Positions 39,479 to 53,100 of a stretch of DNA of 64,000 bases are shown here, in pieces (the stretch's first letter is position 1; the number at the start of each line of letters is the position of its first letter). Source of the stretch: Tupaia tana (lineage: Eukaryota; Chordata; Mammalia; Scandentia; Tupaiidae); assembly GCA_026018925.1 (NCBI GenBank), contig JAKSZU010000020.1, positions 40,577,112 through 40,641,111 on the forward strand. The letters run 5' to 3'. The position numbers were made by a program, and so were the translations under genes. The notes below the pieces were generated by a model, which worked only from the letters and a program-made list of their open reading frames with translations, did no database searches and was not told the origin of the DNA.

Positions 39479-41084
39479 AGCAGCTCTAGTATGATAAAGT
39501 CAAGACAAAGTAATGCCCTCAGGAATGGGACGAGTGCCCTTATAAAAGAGGTCCCAGAGAGGTCCCTTGCCCTTCCCTACCATGCAAAGGCAAGGCAAGA
39601 GGCGCTGATCTCTGAACTGGGAAGTGGGCCCTCGACAGGCCGCCAGCTTCCTCATCTTGGACTTCTCAACCTTCAGGACGGTGACAAATACACTTCTGTG
39701 TATAAGCCACCCAGTCTACCGTGTTTTGTTAACAGCAATCCAGATGGACTAAGACACAAGAGTCAGAGCAATTTTTTAAAGTCTAAGTTGTGACATTCCT
39801 CCTAAAAGTTTTGACAGCTGCCTGTTCAGAGTGTCAAGTCCAACGTTCTGGCAGACTGAGACCCAGGGTCGGCCTCGCTCTCTGGACCTGTCTCTGTACT
39901 CTTCCTGACACCCAAGGTGCAGCACACTGTTATTAAAAATGACCTGAGCATGTATTACTCTCATGTCTAAGCCTTGCGCATGTTCCGTCCTGCCTGCGAT
40001 GTCTCCCCTGCTCATCACCTGACTAGCATCTGCTCATCTGAGAGTCAGCACGAATATCCTTTCCTCTGAGAACCCCCTTAGCCCTCCACTAGGTGCCCCT
40101 CCTACGTGTCCCTGCACCTCCCCGAAGGCACATGTCACACTATTACTTATCAACAAGTCTGGATCCTCTTCCGAGGGCGGGACTCTCACCTGCTAGCCAG
40201 GGTCACACCTCCTGGTTAGCACAGCTCGCGGTACCAGGCACTCCAGTATGTCAAGTAAATGACTGTTTTGTGGTCTTACTATAAACCCCAATATCGTAAT
40301 GCAGACATCAGCATGACTCCAAATGTGCTTCAGCACTACCACGGCCATTTAAAGAAAGATAATCAGGAGGTGGTGTGGTGATTAAGGGCGCTAGACTCCC
40401 ACATGGCTGACCACGGTTCGAGTCCCAGATCTAGTGGCTTGCTTTCTCACTTTCCCTCCCTTCCCTCCCTCTCTCTCTCTCATGCTCTCACTCTGTCCCT
40501 CCTGTTCAAAATAAAATAAGTAAATAAAGTTAAACAAAATAATCCTTTTTTTTGGAGAGGTTTTCACTATAGGGCACGTGCACTCGCCAGACAGAGAGAC
40601 ATAGAGACAGAAAGCGAGAAATCACCCCATGGGGGGATGGCCACGCCGCAATCCCTTCTCCTCCATTCTCCTCTTGGGATCTTGGGCACGCACGCACACG
40701 CGCCCGGCGTGAGTTTTAAGCCACCGGGTCTGGGACATGAACCACGGTCGACTACGTGGGAGTCCAGCGACATAGCCATTACACTCACTGCTGGTTCCCT
40801 ATAATTCTTTTTTTTTTTTGAAAGGTTTTTGCTATAGGGTGCAGATGCTCGCCAGAAAGCCAGAGAGAGACAAAGAGAGAGAAAGCAAGAAATCACCCCC
40901 CCGGGGGGATGGCCACACCGCAATCCCTTCTCCCCATTCTCCTCTCAGGATCTTGAGCACGCACACACACGCCCGGTGTGAGTTTTAAGCCACCAGGTCC
41001 GGGACTCGAACCGCAGTCGACTACATGGGAGTCCAGCGAAATAGCCATTACGCCAACTGTTGGTTCCTAAATAAAATCATTCTT

Positions 41085-41115
<31 letters not shown>

Positions 41116-44100
41116 GTAATTAAATAAAATGCTTTGACTTTTATTCCACCCTTTCCAACCTGCCCCGTCACTTCCTGTTCCTTCTTCCGACGGGCCAGCC
41201 AGAGAGCCTTCTGCTCTCCCTGGGCACCTGTGGGCCCGGAACCAACTGGTGTGCAGCTTACGGCTCTTTCCCTTCATCCTGTGACACTGGAGTTACCACT
41301 TCCGATGCCAGATTTTCATATTTTCAGACTATGACATCATAACCTTCTCCTGAGTACTTATCTCTTTAAATGATTTAACAGTTTACTGTATTATTCGAAC
41401 TATGAAAGTGGCACACGCTGACTAGAGAAATTTGCATCCTATAAAGTAGCACCTAGCTGGGGCTATATACCTTACTGCAGTCATTGAATAGATTTTTTTT
41501 TTTCTGAAACTTTTTTTTTTGTAGCTTAATTTACATTCTTTCCCTAAGCATCATCACAGCATACAAAATGTGATTTCCCATCTAGAATATACTGCATAGT
41601 GACTTAATCATGCATATTATTATAAAAAATTTTCCATTTCTAGTTCCTAGAATTATTTTTATCCCTCTTTCTGACCCTCTGTCCTTTCCCATCCTCTTCT
41701 CACACTATCTCTGGTGTCTACAATGGTCTTCCATTCCTTTCCCACCCACATTGTATTGATCACACAATTTCTTACATAATCTAACTACTTTCAGTGGTAA
41801 GTTCACTCGTTACTATTAAGAAAACCAGTTTTAACTTAAATCAAAGAAACGCCAAGGAACTTTGCTTAAAGCCAGGAAACAGGTTAGGATTCTGTTCAAA
41901 TGGTAGGTGCATGAACCTATCAGTCTCATGTTCTTTTATCTTCTGTTCTGGTTCAATTGTCCTGATTAAATTCTGGGATATAATATTCAACTCCAGACTT
42001 GTCCCTACGATTAAGTTGGCCACTTTCTTAGTTTTTGAACTCTTATTTCTGTGTGTCTGTATTTAATTTTCCTGCCATAGCACACCCTTGAGAACTTCTT
42101 GGAGATCTGGTCTGGTGCTGGTAAATTCTTTCAGGTTTTGTTTATCTGAGAATGTTCTTGTCTTTTCTTCCCACATGAAAGATAATCTTGCCGGGTACAG
42201 TATTCTTGCTAAAATTGCTTCTCTATTAACACTTTGAATATATTTTCCCATTCTTTCCTTGCTCACATTGTTTCCGATGAGAGATCTGCTGTTAGCCTGA
42301 TGGGATGTCCTTTGTAGGTAAGTTGCCGTTTTTCTCTTGCCAATCTTAGTATCCTGTCTTTGTCTGTGGTTTTGGTCAATCTGGCTATAATGTGTCTTGG
42401 AGAAGATCTTCTTGGGTTGATTCTATTTGGGGTCCTTTGTATTTCTTGAAAGTTTTCTTGCAGGATTTCATGGAATAGATTATCAATGCCCTTATGGGTC
42501 TCTTCACCTTCTGGAATGCCAATTATCTGGATGTTTGGACGTTTGATGGTATCCAGTACTTCTCGTATATTATTCTCAAATTTTGGGGCCATTTTCTCAG
42601 TCTTCGTGGTGGATTTTTCTAGGCTAGCCATTTTCTCTTCTACGTCTGAGATTCTATTTTCTGAATGATCTAGTCTGCTTTTAATACTTTCAAGGGAGAT
42701 TTTTGAATTCCTGTATTATAGACTTCAGCTCTAACAGTTCCGTTTGAGTCTTTTGTAAAGTGTGTAATTCCTCTTTTAGATCTTGCAAGACTTTCCTCAT
42801 CTCCTGGAACTCGTCAACTTCTTTCTCCTTTCTCTTTAGCAGTTCATTATCTCTCTTCTCTTCCATCTCTGTTAGCTTCGACATTATGAATGCTCTAAAT
42901 TCCTTATCAGACATTTCCATGATTTTCACCGAGCTGCTTGTGGATGAAGAAGAGTTACTCTTTTCCCTTGGAGGAGAGATATTTTCTTGCTTTCTCATAT
43001 TTCTTGTGATCCAGCGGTGATTTCTTGTTATCTGATGGATGGTGTGTTTCTTTCAAATTCTTGAAGTTCAGTCTGAATGTTCAGGAGCAAGCAGACAAAG
43101 GTGATCTAGAAGCTCTTTGCCGTTCTGTTGTGATCGCTGGTGCAGCAGATTCAATAGATAGTGAGGAATATTTTAACCCTAATAGTATTTAGATGTTTAG
43201 CTACAGTGCCCTTAGATCTGTCAATTTCGCAGTAGCCATGAGGAATCTTCTGAAGGCCTGGCCTCTCCTGCCATGCTAGCTTGTTTGCTGGAGGATGAAT
43301 TATCAGTAGAAAATCTTCATTTCTCGTGTGCCCTGAAATACCTAGTTCGCAGTAGCCATGAGGAATCTCCCCATCTGTTGGCTTTCTAATGAGTGTGGTT
43401 TAGGGCGAGGGGAGGGAGGGAGAGAAGGGAAGAGAGAGAAAAGACGAGAGAGAAAATACAGTGGCACAACAAAACTAAGCATTTGAGACCTGAATTTACT
43501 GCTAGGGTATAAAAGCTGTACCCACATAAGGAATATTATTTTAACTTCTATTAAAAAATAATTATTATCCTGCCTCCTTTGAAAACACCTTAAAATCACA
43601 CTTTCTCTTACCAGTGCCAAGACATTTAGAAATTCTCTTGTGTCAAAATGCAGCAGAGTCCGAACATGGGGGTAGATTTCTTCCTCAGGAGAGGCCTCTG
43701 CTGAGTGCAGGCGGGTTAAAAATTCAAAAACCTACAAGTTTGGGGGAAGAAAAGCTGATTATTTTCTCATTTCACAAAGTATCTTGATGAAGCAATAATC
43801 CCCATCTGGATAAAATGAAGGCAGGCTGAAGTCGGCTTGAACTGCCGCCACGCTGTATCCTGGCTCAGCTGTAACGGGCTCCCTCCTCTAAGAGGAGCCC
43901 ACTCCTGACCCATCTGTGATCCTCAACGGCAATTTCTTGGCAGTGCATTTTAACAAGAAGCATATACTGTAAAAAGGCTACAAAAATAGTACCGACCTGG
44001 TTTTTAACCAAGGGAACAAGATCTTCAGGGATGTCACCCAGAGGATAGGCACGACCTGCCAGACAACAGCTGGAATGAAAGAGCGAGAACGGATTGGAGA

Positions 44101-47100
44101 TTGGAAAAGGGATGCTCTCCTAGAGAGGAGCCCACTGTCTCTCACACGTCGGAGACTACGGCGGCTCCACCTGAGCTCTGCAGGCTCAGCTTCTGTGAGT
44201 CAGGTGCAGCTCAAAACCAGTCCAGATGTGTCCTATTCAGAAAATGTGGGGAACAGAGACGGTGGGGAGGGCTGAGAAGGGCTTCCCCATCTTCCTATGT
44301 CCTTATGTCGCCTAAGGAAAATGCAAGCTGCACTAAAGGGGTAAGGAGAGGGCCTGTGTGTGCCGTGGAGGTTACGGTGGCTGGATCCCACTGGGTTAAC
44401 ACTCTGAGACCCGGATCCGGCAGCTTGAAAACCATGCCAAGCACCTACGTGCATGTGCCCAAAACCCCAAGGGTAAAATGGAGGAGAAGGGGCTGTGGGG
44501 TGGCCAATGCCCCTGGGGGATCCTCACCTCCTCTGTCTCTCCCGCAGTGTACATGCCCTACAGCAAAAATCTAAATAAAAAGTGATGATGATAATAAAGG
44601 GGGAGGGCGAGAAGAAATGAGGAGACCATCTAAAGGCCTCATCCCCAGCATCTGTAAAGAACCTGGTAGCACCCTGAAAGGACGATTTCCCTGTGAAAAG
44701 CCGATGTTCTCGAAAACTTTTAAATAAGTAGCTCTAAGAATGGCGACTAAAGACAAGGACGGAGACCAGGCACTGCGGTGCAGGGCTACCCGAGTGTTCT
44801 GCACGGTGGTTCGGATCCTGGAGCAGCCCAAGAACACACAGGGCACAGGGCACCAGGACCCCGAGGAGCCGAAGGGCCAGGAAAGGGGCCTGGGGCACGA
44901 CCAGACCCTGCTGGGGTGCTTGCTTCTTGCTCTCATGTACACACACGCTATCCTAAGTAATAAATAAAAAGACGGGGACTACACTAGGCTGACAAAGGTC
45001 AGCAAAATGTCTACAATAGGACAAGCCTTCAGGGAGAATTAGGATCTGAAGAAAAATTTACTCCAGTTACATCTTTAATTCAGACCTTCTTTATAGTTTA
45101 GCTAACGCCTTGCCTGGTAGGCTGAGTTGTTACGAATGTAACTAGTATTGTTCAAAAACTTGTGAACAAGAACTCTTCTGATATTTCTTCCTTTTTTGTG
45201 GGAATCAGGACAAATTTTAAACCTTTTTGAACTAGTTATCAATTTTCAATGTTAGAGACCAACAGATACCAGCATATCTTAGAGAGTTTACAGTACAGAT
45301 GACAAAGCACTAGGAGAGAACCACGTCTGTCCTTCGGTACTGCAGTAAGTGTGGAAAGGTCTCCGAGTTACCCGATACAGGACAGGAGCTAAGAGGATGG
45401 TCTGGCAGGTTCTGCCACTTTCCATCAACCAGCTGTCTGTCTTCCATCAACCAGCTGTCTATCTTCCATCAACCAGCTGTCTGTCTACCATTCTGAGCCA
45501 TACACTCCATCAGAATAAGCTCCATTCCTGGAGTCAGAAGATGGTTCTACCTCTGTCACGAGCTACATTATTTTTTTTTTTCAAAGAGAGATTTCTGCTA
45601 TAGGGTGTGTGTGCTCGCCAGAGAGACAGAGAGAAATAATGCCCTGGAGTGATGGCTATGCAGCAATCCCTTCTCCTCCATTCTCCTCTTGGAATTTTGG
45701 GCATGCACGCATACAGTGTGTGTGTTTCAAGCTGAGGGGCCCAGGACTCGAACTGCGGTCAGCCATGTGGGAGTCCAGTGACATAACTGTTATGCCATCT
45801 GCTGGTCCATCACTTTTTCATGATTTAAATCTCTTGCCCTTAAAATAGGGGAATAAAATAGAGACAACACTATCTCACAAAGCAGTAGCAAGACAGTTCA
45901 CATCAGTTTCTCCACTTTAGTTGCATTAACATTTTGAGGCGGGTAACCATTTGTGGTGAGGACTACCCTGTGCACTGTAGGACACTGAGCAACATCTCTG
46001 GTTTCTGCTCCGTAGCCTCCTTTGCTACCCCCCGTTGTGACAAATTAAAATGTCTCTAGACATTTCCAGACATCCTCAGGGATCAGGAAATAAAAATCAC
46101 CCATGTTTGAGAACCAGAGCTCTATGTAAAGAAAAAAAATAAAAGAAAATTTAAAAGCACTATGTAGGTAAGAGACAGTATCTATAAAAATATAAGGAAG
46201 ACATATAGAAGGAACATATACACAGATAAATAAAAATCTCTTACCTAATATATACGAGAAGCTTGTTGCCCATAACAACTTGTTCATCTACAATACAAAG
46301 AAAAGTATCTTTACAATTCTTTCTCAAAACCTTTTAAGAAATATAGTAATAAACCTTTTAAGAAATAAAATCTTTATGTTGAACAAGGAATAAAATGGCA
46401 TCTTAGGTGAGCTAAATATATTCCCAAATAACAGAAAGTTTAGATAAGACTACTTTTACTATTATTTTTGGTATTTCCATTAGATTCTCGGCACGGACAC
46501 ACAATCAGTATGAGTTATTTAAGGGTACACGTAGGATAAACGGATATGAGGGTAGAGATTGGTGTACTGTTGACTTGACCACTGGCTCAGGGCCAGCACT
46601 AGCTGGGCAGGGGAAGCAGGCAGTCAGCTGATGAGCTGTAGATCGTAACCAATTAATTAAGCAACAGCTATCATGTCTTCTATTTGCAAGATGGGCTTTT
46701 ATCATCCAGAGCTCTAGGGATGAGAAAACCATTGTTACTAAAAGTTGAAAGTAACAGACCTCTCAACTAAATAATCATTATGGCCCTTTCTAGTCTAAGT
46801 AATAATAAAAGTGTAAGATTCTGTCATCTGGTGATACAAGCCTATTTCTTTGACAAAAAGCAATAAGAGATATAATTAGGCCCAGGTTTTGGCCAAGGAG
46901 TTAAGGGCAATACTGGATGGAGGAGGAGCATCAGTTAGGGAGAAGTGCTCCAGGGTGCTTACGGTGTACAGGTTATTCGATTTTGTGGTTGGTAATAACA
47001 AAAGCTGAAGTTCCTATCTTTGGGATATGAATACTGGACATAATGAAAGCACGTGTACATCTTATACTTTATCAATAAACCTTTATAAATACAGTCAAGG

Positions 47101-50100
47101 TTCTACATCTGAAGATTCAACTACCCATGAGGATGTAGCCAGGCCACACCGATTGTTGTGAAATGGGGGATGAATTAGCTCCCTCAAGGAGAGATGCCCA
47201 ACATGTTTATCTATATTCTCCTGTTCAGTTATATCTAATGCTAAGATCACTGATAAGTAATCTAGAGATAGTTTAATGTATCTGATAGAATCTTATAGGT
47301 TATATGCAAACACCATACCCTTTGTATAAGGAATTTACATGTGGGGATTTGGGTATCCACAGGAGTCCTGGAACCAATCCTTCACAAACACTGAGAAACA
47401 CTTGTCCTCTAAATCTTGATATTATTAATGCAGATAAACTTGAATTGCTCAAAACCCTATGAGTAATTATATTTTGCTTCAATTCCCAGTGTTATTTGAT
47501 CTAACTCAATGAGTATGACACAAGGTAGCAATCACCTTACTGGTGATAACAAGTTCATGTTTATTCACTAATTAGACAAATACCTTTATTGCTAGAAATC
47601 TCAGGTAGAATAGATGCAGCTCGTGAACTCCTGACGAGTTCAATTTGCTTGTTTAACATTTCCACCTCCATCATCCCCTACTGTAAGTTTCTTAAGTACA
47701 GGAAATCTGTTACTTCCTGGTACAGAAGTAGGTGATTAATAAATGCATACTGAATTGAACTCGCTTAATACTTAATTTTCCAAAATTTTTCTCTTCCCGG
47801 TATCTTCTTTTAGATATTTTTCTGTTGTAAAAGTTCATCATTTTCTGTTGTAGAAACTCATCAATGGATTTTTTTTTCAATACTCTACTTTCATTTCTGG
47901 TACATATAGATGTGAACAGTAATTTTCAAGTTTGATTCCAAAAGATTAGGTTCAGGGCTGCCATTAGGTAGGAGGAACTTAGACTGCACAATCGTGTAGC
48001 TGGCAGTACTAGCTTAAATAAGAAAAACCTAATACTAATTCCCGTTCTATAACTTTGCTTGAAGGACCCAAGTGCTGGGAAGGACGAGTAGCCTAAAGAT
48101 GACCCCCGGAGGGAGCAGGTAGAAATGCTGGCTGTGTTGGAGCAACTACTCAGAACAGGATCACTTTCAATCCTTCATTTGCAAAGAAAGCTTAATGGAC
48201 CAATGGGACTGGTGCTCAAATTAACCAATCAGAACTGCACAAGTTTTGATTTTTGATCCTTCATTTGCATACACAGCCCTAACTGAACTGGGATGGGAAT
48301 TATTCCTCTATAAAAGCCCACTGCCAACCCAATCAGTGAATGACTGGTTCCCAATCCATATCTACGTTGGTTTAGTACAGAAAGACTCTTTCAGCTCCTG
48401 CCCTTGCAGGAATGAATGAATGAATGAATGAATGAATGGCAAAACCTGGAATAATGGAAAAAGTAACTATCTGAAGTTACTAGAGAGCGAATATCAGCAC
48501 CTGGTGGGGAGTTGAGACTCACTTGGAGAGACAGGCAGCAATACCTTTCTTTTTCATGCCCTTGCCCTGGGTAAATGAACTCTGCCTATACACATGGTAG
48601 AACTTGGCCGAGGGAATGTGGTGCGCATGGAAAACTCCGAATCTTTCTAGTCTAGAAGACCAAAGACAAAAACCAGAAGCAAGAATTAAGAGCTCCCTCC
48701 CTGAAGGAACTGGATTATGAAGAGAGGCAGAGAGGCTCTGGAACTATTGTATTTCACTCATGTGGAGAACTGGAGAGAGGGTGCGTGCAAGTGAATTATC
48801 ATCACTTGTGGATTTTCACCTGTGACGAAGCACAGTTTGTGTGGCAAGCTCAGCAGATGGAAAAAGCAGCAACCTGTCTGGCCAAGGCAACCAGAAATGA
48901 GAAGCTAGGAAACAATTAGGTGTATGTTGAAAAGAAAAGGCCAGAAGGAAGAAACCCAAACACTGTCTACTTTCATCACCAAGCGACCCCTGAACCATAC
49001 ATGTGAGTCGGAATCACAGCAGACCAGCTGAAGACAAATGCTCTAAGAGAGACTGGAGCTGTGACATAAGAATCAGTTTGCAGGTCAAACCCAGCCAAGA
49101 AAGTTACTTGGTGAAACCAAAGGGGGAAAAAACACTCAGTACAGAAAAATAACAGAATGTAACATTCGTATTCATGATACAATGCAAAATCATCCAACAT
49201 AAGAAGGACCAAGAAAATGAATATTCTCAAAGGAAAAGAAAAGAGAAACTTAACCAAGTCCAATTATGAGAAGAGCAAAATGTTAAAAAAGATGATTTTG
49301 AAACCGAGCAAGAACCCCCTAATGTATTTTCTAGGGTTCCTGAAATATAAAGTCCATTTGCATTGTAATGGCCCAGAGTAAGGAGTAAGTCTTCAGACTT
49401 TGGTTATGATAATGACCAACATGGACCATGAGTGAGGGCCATTTGACCTCTAAAACGCTCATTTAAAGGAAATGTTTTCATTTCAATGTGTAAGATGTTT
49501 TGTAGGCTGGAAACTGCTGGTTGTGAGCTCAGAGACTCCAGGCTGAAAGGTTCCAGACACCTGAAGAGGAATTTGATTATCTAAGGCCTCACCAATCAAG
49601 AATGTCCACGAGATGATCACGCGCTCTTGAACCAATCACTGAACTGATCATGCGCCTGGGACCTCTGCCCCTAATTTTGCCCTTAAAAACGCATGTGGGG
49701 AACATCTCGGAGAGACCGGGTCTTTTCAGCATGAGCTGCCTGCTCTCTTTGCTTTGTGCTTTGCAATAAAGCTGTACTTTCCTTCATCACACCATGTGCC
49801 CATGGCTTGGTTTTATAGCGCTTGGGCGAGCGAACCTGATTTGAGTTCGGTAACAATTTTAAGGCAACTACTGAAGCAGGAAGAAAGCTGGAAAATGGAA
49901 GCGGTAGAGGGGCTGGAGCATCTGCCTACGTGGCTAGAGAGAAAAACCGACCAGGGCAGAACATTCCCTGCCCAAGGAAATACTGGCAGGAGATTTCCGG
50001 TGGGGCTGTCTAGCTGAGTAAGCCACATTTGAGAACAGCCAATGAATCAGCGGCCCAGCCTTTGATAGAACCAATGAGCCGAGAACGATTAGTGGGCCCA

Positions 50101-53100
50101 GACAATGGTCAACTGACACGACCTGGCTGAACAAATTACAAACCTCTCCGAATGTAACTGCAGTGGCCTCTGAGCCACTTTCTCTCTGCTTGGGCCTGCT
50201 CCTACCTCTCAGGAGTGTACTTACACTTTTACTTAATAAAGTACCCTTTGCTTTTGCTATTGGTGTGTTTTGTTCAATTCTTTGTCCAAAACACACCAAG
50301 AACCTGGACATCACAGAAGCCATCCTGCAACACTATTATAATTCTCGATGAAGTAAACAAAATGTGTCAAACACATGACGATTTCAACAGATAATCGAAG
50401 AGCTGTGGCAGAGAAACAGGAACCAAAAATATAAAAGCTAAAGAGACATTACAGGTGGGGGCCAGCCAGTGGCGTGGTGGTTGACAGCTGGAGCCCACAT
50501 GGCTGAGTGCAGTTTGAGTCCAAGCCGCAGTCGCTCGAAGGCACTCTGGGCCTGTGTTGTGCACGCCCCAAATCCTGAAAGAATGAAGGGATCACAGTGT
50601 GGCCCCCTCCCCTCCTCTGGGCTGCTTTCTTACTTTCCCTAAGTCTCTGGCAGGTGTGTGTGCTCTACAGCAAAAAAAAAAAAAAAGAAAAAGAAAAAGA
50701 AAAAGAAAAAAGTTAAGAGAAATAAAGAAATTATAGACTGAAAAATATCATTGCCGAAAATATAAATTGACTGGGTGGATTTAACAGCTGAACTGACATG
50801 AAAGAAGAAAGAACGAGTGAAGCAGAAGGCAGAACAGTAGAAATCACTCAAGGTTAAGAATGGAAAGGAAAAAAGACCAAACAAAATTCAGAGGGACATA
50901 CTGAAAAGGTGGAATAAGGCCCTCAACAAATCTGCTTCTTCATAAAGCAATGAGAACACTAACAGCATCCATCAAAATCGATTTTTTCAGAACTCTTGAA
51001 GGGAGCTAAAGATTTGCCACAATCTGAGGAATGGTATTAAAGAAAAAGGCCTGAATCAAACAATGAGCTTTACGGCACTTTAACTTTACCTAGAGCTATC
51101 CTCCTTCCCCAGCTTCACTGTAGCTTTGAAAACCAACATTATTGTGATTTTACAGCTATGAAAACAGCAACCTAACAGCCAGTGAGGGGGCAGAATGAGT
51201 TTGGAGCTCCCAGAAGCATCATCCTCAGAGCACTGTCACTACTGACAGTGGCAGCTCAGTTAAAAGTCCTTCTGGGGCTTGTCTTTGTCCTGATGAAGAA
51301 AGAACTCCCTGTGAAAAGCACGGCCTCCAGGGCATTGGTGAAAACACCCAGAGCTACTGTTTAACGTTACAGCTGCCTGAGGCAGTGTTAGCAGTTGGGA
51401 CTGAGAAGAGGTTCACCCAAAACTTAAAAGTATAAACCAGAGAATGGGAGGGCTGCAGGGGTTTTGACGAGCAACCTACCCCTGGAATTCGAGGGGAAAT
51501 GTGCTTGTGCAGGACGGTGCACACAGGCAGCAAAGATCCAGAGAGGCCCGACGTGTAGCCCAAGGCTGACTTGGAGGCTGTGACAGGCGGGACGTGAAGA
51601 GTGGGGCAGAATTTAATCTGCCAGCCACAGATGTGAAGAGTTCAAAATAGTACGAAAACCCCAGAGAATTAAAGTGAGAAAGAGACCATTCGACAATGTT
51701 TGGAGACGTCAGCACCTCACTTTCAATAACAGAACAGTTAGCAGAAAATGAACAGGAAATAGACTAGAACAAAACAATAACCTGACCAGGCCTAACAGCA
51801 CTAGACTATTCCACTGAACAGTACACATTCGACACCCCACTCTCAAATACGAATGGAAAGTTCTCCAGAACAGACTGTATGTTAGGCCATAATAAATCTC
51901 AATACATTTTAAATAGTAGAAATCATAAAAAGTATGTTTTCTGACCACAATGGATTGAAATTAGAAATCAATCAGAAGGAAATGTGGAAAATTCACAAAC
52001 AGGTGGAAATTAAACAATATACTTTTAAAAAACCAATATAAGAAGGGAAATTAGAAAATATTTCAAGGGAAATAAAAATGAAGACACAACATATCAAAAC
52101 TTATGGGACAGAGTTAAAGTATTGCTTAGTGGCATACTTGTACTTTTTTTTTTTAAAAAAAAAAAAAGGATTTTGAATCAACTTCGAATCAACTTCTACC
52201 TCAAGAAACTAGAAAAAAGCAAATTAAACCCAAAGCTAGCTGAAGGAAGCAAATAATAATAAAGTCTAAAGCAGAAATACATGAAGAAAAAAACAATGAA
52301 GAAAATCAATAAAACCAAAATTAGTTCTGTGAAAAGATCAAAACTGACAAACCTTTACCTAGACAGACCAAAAGGGAAAGAAAGCTAAGACTCAAATTAT
52401 AAAAATAAGTAATGAAAGAACAGCCATCACTACTTTTCTTTTTTCTTTTTTGGAGAGGTTTTTGCTATAGGGTGCATGTGCTCGCCAGAACGACAGAGAG
52501 AGACAGAGAGACAGAAAGCGAGAAATCACCCCCCCCGGGGGGGGGGGGGGGATGGCCATGCCGCAATCCCTTCTCCTCCATTCTCCTCTCGGGATCTTGG
52601 GCATGCATGCACACGCACCCGGCGTGAGTTTAAGCCACCTGGTCCAGGACTCGAACCGAGGTTGACCACATGACAATCCAGCGACATAGCCATTACGCTA
52701 ACTGCTGGTCCCATCACTACTAATCTTACAAAAATAAAAGGAATTAGAGGGAATTCTATAAACAACTATATGTCAGCTAATTAGATAATGTAGATAAAAT
52801 GACAAGTTCTTAGATATTCACACATCACTGAACTACTGAAACAAACTGACTCGAAAATTACATAATCTGAATAGTCTATGAAGCAAAGAAATTGAATTAA
52901 TGATACAGTCTGAATGTATCCCCCAAATTCATGAACTGGAAGCCTAATCTCCAGTGTAACAGTGTTGGGAGGTGAGGGCCTTTATGGAGGTGCTTAACTC
53001 ATGAGGGCTCTACCCTTATGAATTAATTCCACAATAAAAATAATTCATGGTGTGGGGTCCCTCTTTTGTGCTTTTCTGCCAAGTAGGGACACAATATTTG

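Larger units (their letters stand above)
40361..41115 (+). repeat. Short-form SINE whose tail took two further SINEs
   Basis: The head and CT-rich part lie at 40361-40544. The AATAATTCTTTAAAAATAAATAAAT-type tail reappears only at about 41068-41115. Two minus-strand SINEs sit between these halves. Confidence 0.85.

Noticed and set aside
44101-44574. 157-codon plus-strand frame
   Set aside because: Its second half is a tRNA-derived SINE and its first half overlaps intron next to VPS8 exon 4 on the other strand.
48000-50312. A complete endogenous provirus
   Set aside because: No gag, pol or env similarity lies between the LTR-like segments, and the LTRs differ from one another.
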